From Bin87 sp965261925 (lineage in GTDB: Bacteria > Chloroflexota > Dehalococcoidia > Lucifugimonadales > UBA3495), in assembly GCA_965261925.1 (NCBI GenBank), contig OZ253486.1, forward strand, positions 3,410,001 to 3,474,000: a DNA stretch of 64,000 nt, in the 5' to 3' direction. This document shows, piece after piece, positions 27,247 to 36,314 of the stretch. The notes under the pieces were generated by a model. That model saw only the letters and a program-made list of their open reading frames with translations. It had not been told where the DNA came from and made no database searches. The position numbers and the translations under genes were made by a program. Numbering within the stretch: the stretch's first letter is position 1; each line of letters opens with the position of its first letter.

Positions 27247-27609
27247 TCAACGATGACGCTTGCTGTGCTTCGCGGCGCAGTCTGAGCAGCGAGTCTTGCC
27301 GGGTACGGCGAGGTTCTTGCAGTCCCGGCAGATGCCGAGTTCCTTTCGGCGCTGGCGTAGTGCGGCGCGGTTGGCACGGTCCTGTTCTTTGCGCTGTCCC
27401 GGCGTGAACGTGGTGCCTTTGGGTTTGGGAGTGTCGGGACACTTGGGTTGTGGGGCCGGTTCGGTTTCAGCCGGCCGGCTGTTTGACGACGTGCGCCGTT
27501 GCTTGGATCCGTCGGGTTTGGCCGATCCGTAGAGATTGTGGGTGATCACCGGAAAATCGTACTCGAAGGTGCTGCCTACCGCCCGCGCGTGGGGGATCCA
27601 CAGGTACAC
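27247..27609 (-). CDS. Small basic protein with a zinc-ribbon-like C-terminus
   Basis: The 120-residue product has a Pro/Lys-rich middle (QPKCPDTPKPKGTTFTPGQR) and a C-terminus with two CxxC pairs (GICRDCKN and TRCSDCAAKHSKRHR), which should bind one zinc ion. It could contact nucleic acid. GTG 27609 is taken as start; the first 50 residues are less protein-like, so a shorter start is possible. It diverges from the transglutaminase-like gene at 27661. The function is unknown. Confidence 0.5.
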   Translation of the reverse strand: MYLWIPHARAVGSTFEYDFPVITHNLYGSAKPDGSKQRRTSSNSRPAETEPAPQPKCPDTPKPKGTTFTPGQRKEQDRANRAALRQRRKELGICRDCKNLAVPGKTRCSDCAAKHSKRHR

Positions 27610-27660
27610 TTCGCATGGGACGTTACCATAAACTGTCCTCTCTGCTGATAGGGTAGATTA

Positions 27661-29202
27661 ATGGCTGTCAGCGCGCGCCCGCCGGCTGATCACGCCGTGT
27701 GGTATGGTGCATTTCACAATCGTCTGCCGGCATACCATGAGGATAGTGAGGATGCCCTCCCCGTTGCCATGCCGTCATCCCTGATCCTGCGAATTACGGA
27801 TACCGTCTCTGGTCGAAACGCAGCCCTGCGGCTGGACGACCCGGCCGCCCGGTCAGCCCCGTTGGGCCGTCTGCTGGACCGCTACCTGAGGAACGCGCCG
27901 AACGACGACCGCCTGATTCGGGCTCGCGCAATTACAGCCGACGGCCTGCTTGCCCTGCGAAGCCTGCAGGATTTGGTGTACCGTTGCGACGACTCCGGCC
28001 GGCTGACGGGCGTTTTCGCCGGTGTGCGGTTTCTCCAACAAGGCCGGCCGGCCTGTCTGACCCTGCCGGTTTCAGTTCAGTCGGCAACGGCGGGCGACGT
28101 TCCACTGGAATTGATCGATGTGGCGGTGGACCGCACCGACGCCGGTTACGATCGCAACTGGGCCGGCTTTCATCTGCGCCGTTGGCGCCACGACCCCCAT
28201 TGCTATGAAACCTTCGTCCGAACCGCCGTGGCTGCGGCCTATGGTCCCAGTGAGACCGATCAGGTATTGCGGGGGGATACGCCGTGCCGGCAACGAAAGC
28301 TGATCCGCGCGCTGGCGGCGCGCATCTGGCGCAGCGATTTCGAGAACTATTCACGTTTCGCAAGCGACGGTTTGCGGTTCAAGACCGGCGACGAGACGGT
28401 GCGCAACATCGCCGCGGGAGCCGGCGGCATCTGCACCGAGAAGGTACAGGCCTTGAAGTTTCTTACCGACCACTACGGGCTGGAGTCGGAATACCTGCTG
28501 GGCGGTCCAAGCGCGCCTGGCCCTCTTCCTGCTGACCGGCTGCGGGAAATGCTGAACACCTTTGACTTCCGCTTCGCCCGGCGTCATATGCGCTACTGGC
28601 AGCACGCCGCCTTACTGTATTGGGTGGATGGCGAACCCCTGATGGTGGACGCCACCAACGGCAACATCCCGTTCCTTTTTCTCAGGGGTGCCGCCGGCCG
28701 CCGGCTGTTGAGCAACGGCGCAGACGGAGACCGCCCGAGCGTGCGGGTTCGCATGGTGGCGGAGACGGAGGACTACCACTATCACCGGGTGGATCAGGAC
28801 GTTCCCCAAAACTTGTTCTTCGCCCTGGAGGGCTGGTTGGATGACACCGACCTGGTGCAGGTCTTCGAGAACGAACTTGGTCTGTACCTTTCTGATCAGC
28901 ACTACGTGGTGCCGTTGCCCTACCGCAGCGAGTCGGAATACCGGCGTCTGAAAGGGCAGTACGAGGGTCTATGCCACCGCGCCGGATTTCGGGCGGACTT
29001 GAGCCCTGAGTGGACCCTGGACGGACCGGTGGGTGGGGAATTGGCCGCCGTCAATCCGACCGCGGCGGCGGGGGTGTTGGCAGCCCAAGACCAACTGATT
29101 GACCGTTACAACTGGTGGGACGGTCCCGACCACCGGGCCGGCCTGGCCGTAATTGCGCTAAGACCGCCCTCCAAAGTCTCGGACAAAGGTCCAACGCTGT
29201 GA
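27661..29202 (+). CDS. Transglutaminase/papain-like protein coupled to SecA homologue
   Basis: The 513-residue protein has no signal peptide or membrane segment. Its centre carries a papain-fold signature: Cys258 in GGICTEKVQALKFLTDHYGL, His315 in RYWQHAALLYWVDG and Asp330 in EPLMVDATNGN, the C-H-D order and spacing of transglutaminase-like and NAT-like enzymes. An N-terminal beta-rich part (about residues 35-170) and a C-terminal part of about 130 residues do not match a family I know. It may be a cytoplasmic protease, amidase or crosslinking enzyme that processes a SecA client. Its TGA overlaps the GTG of the SecA gene (GTGA), so the two are translationally coupled. Confidence 0.65.
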   Translation: MAVSARPPADHAVWYGAFHNRLPAYHEDSEDALPVAMPSSLILRITDTVSGRNAALRLDDPAARSAPLGRLLDRYLRNAPNDDRLIRARAITADGLLALRSLQDLVYRCDDSGRLTGVFAGVRFLQQGRPACLTLPVSVQSATAGDVPLELIDVAVDRTDAGYDRNWAGFHLRRWRHDPHCYETFVRTAVAAAYGPSETDQVLRGDTPCRQRKLIRALAARIWRSDFENYSRFASDGLRFKTGDETVRNIAAGAGGICTEKVQALKFLTDHYGLESEYLLGGPSAPGPLPADRLREMLNTFDFRFARRHMRYWQHAALLYWVDGEPLMVDATNGNIPFLFLRGAAGRRLLSNGADGDRPSVRVRMVAETEDYHYHRVDQDVPQNLFFALEGWLDDTDLVQVFENELGLYLSDQHYVVPLPYRSESEYRRLKGQYEGLCHRAGFRADLSPEWTLDGPVGGELAAVNPTAAAGVLAAQDQLIDRYNWWDGPDHRAGLAVIALRPPSKVSDKGPTL

Positions 29203-32200
29203 GCGCCGGGCCGGATGGGCCTGAGCATCGGCTGCTAAGGAAGTGGCGCGTGCGCTCGCCGGAGGGCCGGATCCTGCGCCGCATCCGGGCAACGCGGCGC
29301 GCGTGGGGCCTGTCCAACTGGTCAGACCGGGAACTGCGAGAGGCGGTCGGTGGCCTTAATGACGGGTCTTCAGCCTCCAATTTCATACCGGAGGACACGC
29401 TGGTTCGCGTGTTCGCTGTGGTTGACGAGACCATCCGGCGACGCCTGGGGTTATGGAACGTTTTTGACCTGCCGGATGCGGACGACGAGCCGAGCATGGC
29501 AGCCGCCCGCCGGGAGCTAACCGCCACCGGCCGAGGTCGCTACCCGGGTAGTGACCTGCTTCTTCCGGCGGAGTTTTACCGGGCGGCCCGCCGCCGGCTG
29601 GACCACGAACGCGAGGGACGCCACTTTCGCCCCACCGATCAGCAGCTGCTGGCCGGATTGCATCTGTGCAACCGGCGGATCGTGGAGGTGGCTGCGGGAG
29701 AGGGCAAGACCGTGGCCGCCGCGTTCCCGTCGGCGCTGTATGGTCTGCTGGGTCACACCGTCCACGTGGTCACCGCCAACGACTACCTGGCCGCCAGGGA
29801 CTGCGAGCGGCTGGCGCCAGTGTACCGAGCGCTGGGGCTGAGGGTGGGCGCAGTGCTGGACCACATGGCGGGTCCGGAGCGGCGGGAATCCTACGCCAAC
29901 CGGATAATTTATGGCACGCTGCGTGAGTTTGCCTTCGATTACCTGCGGGATCAGCTGGTAATGTCCCCGGACGACCAAATCCAGGGGCCGCTGGATGTCG
30001 CCATTATCGACGAGGCGGATCAGACGTTGCTGGACGAGGCTGTCACCCCGCTGGTCATTGCCGGCGCTCCCATCGTCAGCCGGCGGGCCATCGTTCGCGC
30101 AGACCGGGCGGTACGGGGTCTCGTCGCAGAGCAGGCCCAGTTGGCGGCGGAATGCCGGCGCCAACTGGAACAGTCGGTCCAGGACGGTCAGGCGAACGAC
30201 AAATTGGCAATCCTGTTGGCCCGAGCCATGCTGGCCCAGCCGGACGATGAATCGACGCGCCAGCTGGCCGCATCCCAACCTCGCCTGCGCCGCCGGGCAC
30301 TGTCCCTGATCGATACGGACGGCTCCGGCAGACCCCACCCGGAGGTTGGGGAAGGTTTGTACTGCCTGGTGAATGCAGAGAGACACAGTTTGGGGTTGTC
30401 GCCCCAGGGAGTGGCCTTCCTTGAGGCTCGTCTGGGAGATTTGTACTCCGCTGACTCTGCCCACGGTAGCTACGATAAAGGCTCCCGACGGGCTGTTCAG
30501 CGGGCCAATCTGGTCAACCAGGTGCATCAGTTGCTGCGAGCCCACCTGCTGCTGCGCCGGGGCGTCGACTACGTGGTGGGCGATGACCAGATAGTGCTGG
30601 TGGACCGCGACACCGGTCGGCCTCGTCCCGACACCCACTATCAGGACGGTCTACACCCAGCGGTGGAAGCCAAAGAGGGCGTGACCGTCCATCCTGACCG
30701 CCGCAGCCTCGGTGAAATCAGCGTGCCGGGTTTTGCGCGTCGCTACCGCAGCCTCGCTGGCCTCACCGGCACGGCCCAAGCTGCGACCGACGAGTTCCGT
30801 CGCCTGTACGGCTTGGATGTGGAAGTGGTTCCCGATACGCGACACACGCGGCGCCGGGACCTGCCCAGCCGGGTGTATGCTCAAGCCGATGACCAATTGA
30901 ACGCCGTTGTGGACGAGGTCCGTCACTGTCAGCGGTCGGGCCGCCCGACTCTGGTGGCCACACGGACGGTGGCACAGTCGGAGGCCGTGAGCCGGCGACT
31001 GACGGTGGCCGGCATTCCCCACTCGCTGCTCAACGCCGCCACTGGCCACGAGGAAGTGGACATCGTTCGCGTTGCCGGACAGCCCGTTGCCGTAACGGTG
31101 GCAACCAACATGGCCGGCCGCGGCACCGACGTGATGCTGCCTCCTGACCTCGATCGCTTCATCCTGGTGCGCTTCGCCGCGCTGCTGGAGGAATTGCTGG
31201 TGACTGACCCGGACGGCAGGGCGGTGGGCGTGAAGGCCAACACGCCAGCCGAGGCTAACCTATTGGCCCAGGCATTGGTGGCTAACCCCCGGATGTCAGC
31301 CGCGCGGGCCGGCCAGGGTGGCCGTCTTGCGGTGCACCTCCGGGGGACGGACCCGGCGCCGCCTTTGGCTGTCACGCTAGAGTTCGGACTGGGCCTCCAC
31401 GTCGTCAGCACGGAATTCAACGATTCTCCTCGGGTGGCACTGCAACTGCAGGGCCGGAGCGGACGCCAGGGTGCTTTCGGCTCCACTCGCAGCCTGCTGG
31501 TCAGGTCAGACCGATGGTTGACCGGCGTGGAGTTCGGAGCGCCGGCAACAGATCCGGTCGGCCGGCTTTGCTGGGAAGGGCCGGAACTGGATCGACAGTT
31601 GCGGCGGAGGCGAGATGCAGCCCAGCGGGAGGCATCCGGTGCACGGGCACTGTTGCTGGAGTACGCTGCGGTGTTGGACCGCCACGCCGACGATTATTAT
31701 CTGGCCCGGCAGGATACACTGGTTGCCGAGCCCGACCGACTGAGACAGTGGGCCGATGACGCGGCCCGTTTCGCCACGACCGGCCTCGCCGGCCGACATT
31801 TTCCTGGTCTCGTTGCCGACGATTACGCACGACGCTTCGCGGCTCTGGCCGCAGAACTGTGGGTTCGGTACGGCGTGGACGCTGAGCCGGCCTGGGGCCA
31901 TTCCCTGGATGCACTGGAAGGCGCGCTGGCAGAATTGTTGCAACAGCGTTTGGCGGAACGACAGGACCAACTGGGCGTGGCTCGATTCGCCGAGTTGTCC
32001 CGATTACTGCTTTTGCAGGCCGGCGATGAACTGTGGGAAAATCACCGGGCCGACTTGAGGGGGATGGCCGCCGTTTCTAGAATGGAAACGCATTTGCCAA
32101 AGACCGTAATTGCCGAGTATGTGATCTCCGCTGACGCCGCCTGGCAACGTTTTCGAGAAGAAGTATCCGATAGCTTCCTGTCCCAAATATGTCATTTTCC

Positions 32201-32291
32201 CATCGCCGGGTTGCCCATCCCTCCGGAGAATGGCCCCGCACCGTCGTCGCCGTTGGTCGTGGACCCGCGGCTGGCCCAGCTCACATTTTGA
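29199..32291 (+). CDS. Divergent SecA-type preprotein translocase ATPase
   Basis: The 1030-residue product has all SecA hallmarks in order: FRPTDQQLLAGLHL (cf. the HFDVQLIGG box), Walker A AAGEGKT (165-171), TANDYLAARD, YGTLREFAFDYLRD, Walker B IIDEAD (269-274) with TLLDEA, GLHPAVEAKEGV (485-496), RRYRSLAGLTGTA (to 526), TNMAGRGTD (636-644), and GLHVVSTEFNDSPRVALQLQ followed by GRSGRQGAFGS. The helical C-terminal scaffold ends without the CxCxSG zinc site of housekeeping SecA. An extra N-terminal region of about 120 residues precedes the motor. Because of its divergence and context it is probably a second, specialised SecA (SecA2-like), not the essential one. No SecY-like gene is nearby. Confidence 0.85.
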   Translation: MSAGPDGPEHRLLRKWRVRSPEGRILRRIRATRRAWGLSNWSDRELREAVGGLNDGSSASNFIPEDTLVRVFAVVDETIRRRLGLWNVFDLPDADDEPSMAAARRELTATGRGRYPGSDLLLPAEFYRAARRRLDHEREGRHFRPTDQQLLAGLHLCNRRIVEVAAGEGKTVAAAFPSALYGLLGHTVHVVTANDYLAARDCERLAPVYRALGLRVGAVLDHMAGPERRESYANRIIYGTLREFAFDYLRDQLVMSPDDQIQGPLDVAIIDEADQTLLDEAVTPLVIAGAPIVSRRAIVRADRAVRGLVAEQAQLAAECRRQLEQSVQDGQANDKLAILLARAMLAQPDDESTRQLAASQPRLRRRALSLIDTDGSGRPHPEVGEGLYCLVNAERHSLGLSPQGVAFLEARLGDLYSADSAHGSYDKGSRRAVQRANLVNQVHQLLRAHLLLRRGVDYVVGDDQIVLVDRDTGRPRPDTHYQDGLHPAVEAKEGVTVHPDRRSLGEISVPGFARRYRSLAGLTGTAQAATDEFRRLYGLDVEVVPDTRHTRRRDLPSRVYAQADDQLNAVVDEVRHCQRSGRPTLVATRTVAQSEAVSRRLTVAGIPHSLLNAATGHEEVDIVRVAGQPVAVTVATNMAGRGTDVMLPPDLDRFILVRFAALLEELLVTDPDGRAVGVKANTPAEANLLAQALVANPRMSAARAGQGGRLAVHLRGTDPAPPLAVTLEFGLGLHVVSTEFNDSPRVALQLQGRSGRQGAFGSTRSLLVRSDRWLTGVEFGAPATDPVGRLCWEGPELDRQLRRRRDAAQREASGARALLLEYAAVLDRHADDYYLARQDTLVAEPDRLRQWADDAARFATTGLAGRHFPGLVADDYARRFAALAAELWVRYGVDAEPAWGHSLDALEGALAELLQQRLAERQDQLGVARFAELSRLLLLQAGDELWENHRADLRGMAAVSRMETHLPKTVIAEYVISADAAWQRFREEVSDSFLSQICHFPIAGLPIPPENGPAPSSPLVVDPRLAQLTF

Positions 32292-32337
32292 GATCCGCTG
32301 CCTCATCCCCCAGTCGCCCGCAAAGGAGTTGACCGAT

Positions 32338-33210
32338 ATGTCGCCACGAATCAGCCGAATGGCCCTGGCGATGTCCGCCAGCAGTTTGTTGGCGGGCGCG
32401 CCGCTGTTGGTTGCCTGTGGAGATTCTTCCAGCGGTCCCAGCTACAGCCAGTGGGCGGCCACCGACGGCGCTGCCGGCCGCATCAATCTGGACGACGTGC
32501 AGGAGGCGTTCAAGGAGTCCAGTAGCGCCACCGAGTTCGAAAGCAGGGTAAACAAAATCTACGAAGGCGATGGCATCATCCTGATCCGCTCCCGCCAGGA
32601 CGGCGAACGCCTCACGCTGGAGGGCTGGGAAGACCTGGACAACAACAGCCAAATCGACGACGCGACGGACGACCAACTCTTTGCCATCATCAAAGAGGAC
32701 GAACAGCACCAACTGCGAGGCTATCACGCCAATTCGTATTACAACAGCCACTTCGGCGCTGGTGATTTCCTCTTCACTTACCTGATATTCAGCAGCTTGA
32801 GCCGCGGCCCCTATTATTACCAGACAGGGCCGGGCCGGGCGACAACCATTCGACAGGACCGGTCCTCGTACCGCGGTTCCAGTGGCTACGACTCCCAGCT
32901 GGATCGCAACCGGCAGTACACCTCCCGTCAGCAGACGTTTGCCGGTTCCCGTTACCAGGAAGCAGGACGGGGCGTCAGTTCGGGCCGGCAGACCTACCAG
33001 CAGACCCAGAGGTCGTCCGGTGGCTTCCGCAACAGCAGTTCCATAACGCGCAGCAGTTCGTCCATCTCCCGCAGTTCCGGCATCGGCGGCGGAAGCGGTT
33101 CGACGATATCCCGGAGCAGTTTCGGCGGGTTCAGCGGCGGCGGCGGCCGGGTCAACTTCCGCAACGATCCGGATAGCGACGGCTGGACACGACCCGCCTG
33201 GCTAGCCTGA
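32338..33210 (+). CDS. Ser/Gly-rich lipoprotein in SecA-like operon
   Basis: AAAGGAG precedes ATG 32338. A signal peptide with lipobox (MALAMSASSLLAGAPLLVAC) places the mature protein, from Cys27, on the outer face of the membrane. A folded part (about residues 40-130, RINLDDVQEAFKE..., LTLEGWEDLDNNSQIDDATDD) precedes a Tyr/Arg/Ser-rich low-complexity tail (SSSSISRSSGIGGGSG, FGGFSGGGGRVNFR). Its layout recalls lipoproteins of the DUF1190/YgiB type that sit near DUF350 genes in other bacteria, but the sequence match is weak. It is a candidate client or sensor of the SecA-like system. Confidence 0.65.
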   Translation: MSPRISRMALAMSASSLLAGAPLLVACGDSSSGPSYSQWAATDGAAGRINLDDVQEAFKESSSATEFESRVNKIYEGDGIILIRSRQDGERLTLEGWEDLDNNSQIDDATDDQLFAIIKEDEQHQLRGYHANSYYNSHFGAGDFLFTYLIFSSLSRGPYYYQTGPGRATTIRQDRSSYRGSSGYDSQLDRNRQYTSRQQTFAGSRYQEAGRGVSSGRQTYQQTQRSSGGFRNSSSITRSSSSISRSSGIGGGSGSTISRSSFGGFSGGGGRVNFRNDPDSDGWTRPAWLA

Positions 33211-33214
33211 GCGT

Positions 33215-34312
33215 ATGGGCACCGGTGACGACGCCGGCCTCAGTGTGTCGGTATGGACCGACCAACTGCCGCCGGACACGGCCTTGCACGTCAACCTGCC
33301 GGCCGGAAACAGTCGCCTAACGCTGCGCCAGTTGCTGGACCGGCTTTTGCCGCCGGATGCCACCGGGCAGGGCGAGGCCGCAGCCCGGTTGGATAGGCGA
33401 GACAATCCCGACCTGCCGGCCTGTTACGCCGTGCTGCTGACGCTGGCGCAACAGTGGCGAGCCGGCCTCTGCCGTCTGTCGCTGGCCACGGGACGTAACT
33501 GGGGCCGGCCAGCCCACCCTGACGACCCGGTGGGAGCCCACTTGCGGCCAACGCCCCTATGCCGCCGGGTCGGAGGCCGCGGCGACGCTGACCTGATGCT
33601 AACAATGCTCCCAGCTTATCGACCACTGGATTGGGCGGTAGCGCGGGGGTACGCTGTGAACCGGCATGAACTCTTGGACTGGATGCAATCGTGCGCGTTG
33701 CTCTATTTCGTGGACAAGCATGGCTGCGCGGTGCCGACTGCCTCCGACCTGTCCGCCTCCGACCCCTGCCGTCCGGTGGTGTCGGGGCTGAACCGCCGTC
33801 GCTGCCTGCGGCCGGCCGCAGACGGGGACGGAGCGGAGGTGGCACCGGCCGGCCGCCAGCTGATTGGTTCCCTGCTGGCGGAGACGGAAGCGTTGATCGA
33901 CAGCTTCGACCTGTTCAAGGACGCTCGCTGGAACCAGGATGAACAGGCTGCGGAGTTCGACACCGGACGCGGCGCCGACTTGCGGGTTGAAGCCATCATG
34001 GCCGAGGGTCTGGACCCGGTCCGCGCCGTTTTCCTGTTGCGGCTCTACGACGGCACTCTCGACCCTTATGCCGACCAATGGCAGCGGTTGGTAGGCGACC
34101 CCGGGTGTTTCGACCGACTGCTGGAGCCGGTGGTCAACCGCGCCATGCCGCCGCCGCCCGACGCGGTTCTCACCGCTATCATGGAGGACGGCTTCGCCCT
34201 GCTGGAAGCCCGGGCCGAGGCGGCCGCCGATTGTCTGGCCCAAGCTGAAATTCAGCGTCGCCTGCTGGAGCAGCAATCCGCTGGCGCCTCCGATGCCCTG
34301 GCCGAAGGGTGA
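33215..34312 (+). CDS. Unknown protein, last gene of SecA-like operon
   Basis: The 365-residue protein starts four bases after the lipoprotein stop. It has no signal peptide or membrane segment. Recognisable pieces are an N-terminal beta strand set (LSVSVWTDQLPPDTALHVNL), a central helix-rich part (RHELLDWMQSCALLYFVDKH) and an acidic C-terminal helix bundle ending AEIQRRLLEQQSAG. The piece WMQSCALLYFVD loosely parallels WQHAALLYWVD around the catalytic His of the transglutaminase-like protein, but Cys and Asp partners are not obvious. The family is not recognised; a cytoplasmic accessory or adaptor is plausible. Confidence 0.55.
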   Translation: MGTGDDAGLSVSVWTDQLPPDTALHVNLPAGNSRLTLRQLLDRLLPPDATGQGEAAARLDRRDNPDLPACYAVLLTLAQQWRAGLCRLSLATGRNWGRPAHPDDPVGAHLRPTPLCRRVGGRGDADLMLTMLPAYRPLDWAVARGYAVNRHELLDWMQSCALLYFVDKHGCAVPTASDLSASDPCRPVVSGLNRRRCLRPAADGDGAEVAPAGRQLIGSLLAETEALIDSFDLFKDARWNQDEQAAEFDTGRGADLRVEAIMAEGLDPVRAVFLLRLYDGTLDPYADQWQRLVGDPGCFDRLLEPVVNRAMPPPPDAVLTAIMEDGFALLEARAEAAADCLAQAEIQRRLLEQQSAGASDALAEG

Positions 34313-34356
34313 CACTCCGAACGGTGCCCCGCCGCCACGTCGGCCACGTCTGGCCT

Positions 34357-35238
34357 TCAGACGGCCACGAGCAATATCAAGGCGGAGCTGACTACCACCG
34401 CGGTCTCGACGAAGGCGACGCCCACGTTGCGTCCCGCTGCCACCTGCTGCGAAACCCGGGTGTGAGGCAACAACACCAGGTCCACCGCCAGCCGCAGGAC
34501 ATACAGCAGAGCGAACCCCACCACTGAGTAGACTACGAATTCCAAAATACCTTCCTGCCAGCCCACGAAGTCGCCGAAAGTGGCCTTAAAGATGACCAGG
34601 CCGATGGCTACCAGGTTGCCGCCCAGGGTGATGCCCACTGCCGGGTTGTCGCGTTCAATCTCGTCGTGGATGTTGAAAGGCGTGGTCCATTCGTAGAACA
34701 AGGCGAAGAGGATAAGGACGCCGAGGCCCAGACCGAAGAACGCCAGGGCGTTGAGCGGGCCGCCTTGGCCGGCGATTGCGCCGGCGATGACAAGACCGGC
34801 AGCGACGTTCACGCCGAACTCCGCTGCCGCCGCTCCCACGTTCTGGTCCTGGATAATCTCGCGCTCCAGCTCAAACCGGTACAGCACCAACCGGTCGGTG
34901 ACCAGCCGCATCAGGTTCAGCGCGACGATCCCGGCAAGCGAGTACAGGAAAACCCAAAGCGCTTCCAACCCGAAAGCGCGGTCGAAACCCAGCCCGCTAT
35001 AGCCGGCGCCGCCCAGCGGCTGGTACACGGCCCCGAGGAAAACCAGGATGACGCCCACCAAATAGCCCGACAGGCGCAGCGCCACCGCGACGTTGCCCTT
35101 GTCAACGATCTCCTCCTCGATGCGGTGACGAGTGACAATATCGCGGGCCAGTTTCGCCAGGGTCAATACCACCAGCCCCAACGCAACATAGACCAGCCCA
35201 CGGGGAAGAAAGGTCAATATGTCAATCAGTATGTCCAC
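34357..35238 (-). CDS. DUF350 membrane protein, duplicated domain
   Basis: The 293-residue protein has about eight hydrophobic segments organised as two similar halves. In each a segment such as VALRLSGYLVGVILVFLGAV or VGITLGGNLVAIGLVIFKAT follows a charged loop with an (N/G)-V-A-V or N-P-A-V element, the DUF350 signature (family of E. coli YjfL). GTG 35238 is taken as start with GGAG upstream; the frame is open further upstream but noncoding there. It lies 16 bases after DUF4178, on the same strand. DUF350 proteins are known genomic partners of PspA-type stress systems. Confidence 0.8.
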   Translation of the reverse strand: MDILIDILTFLPRGLVYVALGLVVLTLAKLARDIVTRHRIEEEIVDKGNVAVALRLSGYLVGVILVFLGAVYQPLGGAGYSGLGFDRAFGLEALWVFLYSLAGIVALNLMRLVTDRLVLYRFELEREIIQDQNVGAAAAEFGVNVAAGLVIAGAIAGQGGPLNALAFFGLGLGVLILFALFYEWTTPFNIHDEIERDNPAVGITLGGNLVAIGLVIFKATFGDFVGWQEGILEFVVYSVVGFALLYVLRLAVDLVLLPHTRVSQQVAAGRNVGVAFVETAVVVSSALILLVAV

Positions 35239-35254
35239 TTGGCACGTTCTCCAT

Positions 35255-35896
35255 TCAGTCGTATCGTCGTTGGGTCTCTGATCGCTCTCCCGGGTACAGC
35301 GCCACAGCATCCGGATGGATGATGTCGCTGAAGTGGGCTTCAAAAGGAATGCCCTCGAACTTGGTGATTGCCAGCATGTCCTGCCCGTCGTCCGCCACGA
35401 ACTCCCACATGTAGAAGCCTTCACCCTCGTCCATTTGATTGTCCCGGTAGTAAATCGCTTCGAAGCTGTTGCGATACGAATAACGCCGTTCTTCAATGAT
35501 TACGCCGTTGTCGATCGAGTGCGCTTCGTCCAGCGCGATCAGGTCATCCTCGGTCAAACCGATGGAGTCCAGCCCCATCGGCCGGGGGTCTGCGGCCGCG
35601 GTGACGAAAAGGTTATCGCCGTCACCGGACCACTCCAGCCGCACCTGCCGGCGGGCGTCGGCGGCCACTATCTCGCGCCACTCGATGCCGCTACCGGCGC
35701 AGCGATGCACGTGTTCCACCACCAGATAGGCATCGTCGTAGTCCAGGCTGAGGCCTTGCACCATCACCACGTCTCCGACCCGGGCGGCTCGGATGCTGTT
35801 GTCGACGGCCAGTCGGTCAGTCCGGCCGGGCGGCCGGTTGTTTCCGCGGCCCATGATTCGGCCCAATAGCCGGCCCAACGATGATTGCTTGCTCAT
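35255..35896 (-). CDS. DUF4178-like protein
   Basis: The 213-residue soluble protein has the DUF4178 pattern: an early RVGDVVMVQGLSLDYDD strand, YLVVEHVHRC, then a W-containing central part (IEWREIVAADARRQVRLEWS) and FYMWEFVADDGQDMLAITKFEG. DUF4178 proteins usually accompany DUF350, PspA and polyamine genes. It is the first gene of the DUF4178-DUF350 operon; AGGTGAAG lies before ATG 35896. The function is unknown; membrane-stress signalling or lipid-related binding is inferred from context only. Confidence 0.75.
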   Translation of the reverse strand: MSKQSSLGRLLGRIMGRGNNRPPGRTDRLAVDNSIRAARVGDVVMVQGLSLDYDDAYLVVEHVHRCAGSGIEWREIVAADARRQVRLEWSGDGDNLFVTAAADPRPMGLDSIGLTEDDLIALDEAHSIDNGVIIEERRYSYRNSFEAIYYRDNQMDEGEGFYMWEFVADDGQDMLAITKFEGIPFEAHFSDIIHPDAVALYPGERSETQRRYD

Positions 35897-36070
35897 GATG
35901 GCTTCACCTGCCGGAGGAAGGATGGGAACCGCAGAGACCGGGCAGCGCCACGGTTGCCGGATGCCGCATTATAGCCCAGGGCGGCGGCCCTCAGAGGAAG
36001 TCCCCGCTTGACCGCCGCCGGCGACGCCCATTATCCTCTACTCATATCAACCACCGACGGAGGAAGCCCA

Positions 36071-36247
36071 ATGGGGGGATTGAGTAAAGCAGCCGGCATA
36101 TTGCTGGGACTAGCCCTGCTGGCGCTGGGCATACTGATGGTGATTGGCGTGTTGGATTTCCTGCTCCGCATCGCCGGCGTGCTGTGCATCCTGGCGGCGG
36201 TGGTGATGTTGGGCTGGGCCTTCTTCGGATCGAAACGCGGCTATTGA
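36071..36247 (+). CDS. Small two-TM membrane protein upstream of pspA
   Basis: ATG 36071 follows GGAGGAAG. The 58-residue product consists of two hydrophobic segments (AAGILLGLALLALGILMVIG and IAGVLCILAAVVMLGWAFFG) and a short basic tail KRGY. It lies 67 bases before pspA on the same strand and may act as a membrane partner, comparable in position to PspB/PspC-type proteins though without sequence match. Confidence 0.7.
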   Translation: MGGLSKAAGILLGLALLALGILMVIGVLDFLLRIAGVLCILAAVVMLGWAFFGSKRGY

Positions 36248-36314
36248 ACAGTCGGCCGACTGGCCGAACCCGGGGTACAACGTACCCGACTATCAACAGG
36301 AGGAAATTGAGATT

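Noticed and set aside
34347..34363. Hairpin CGTCTG-GCCTT-CAGACG between convergent operons as a bidirectional terminator
   Set aside because: The stem is short, there is no T-run on either side, and it overlaps the DUF350 stop codon; too weak to list as a terminator.
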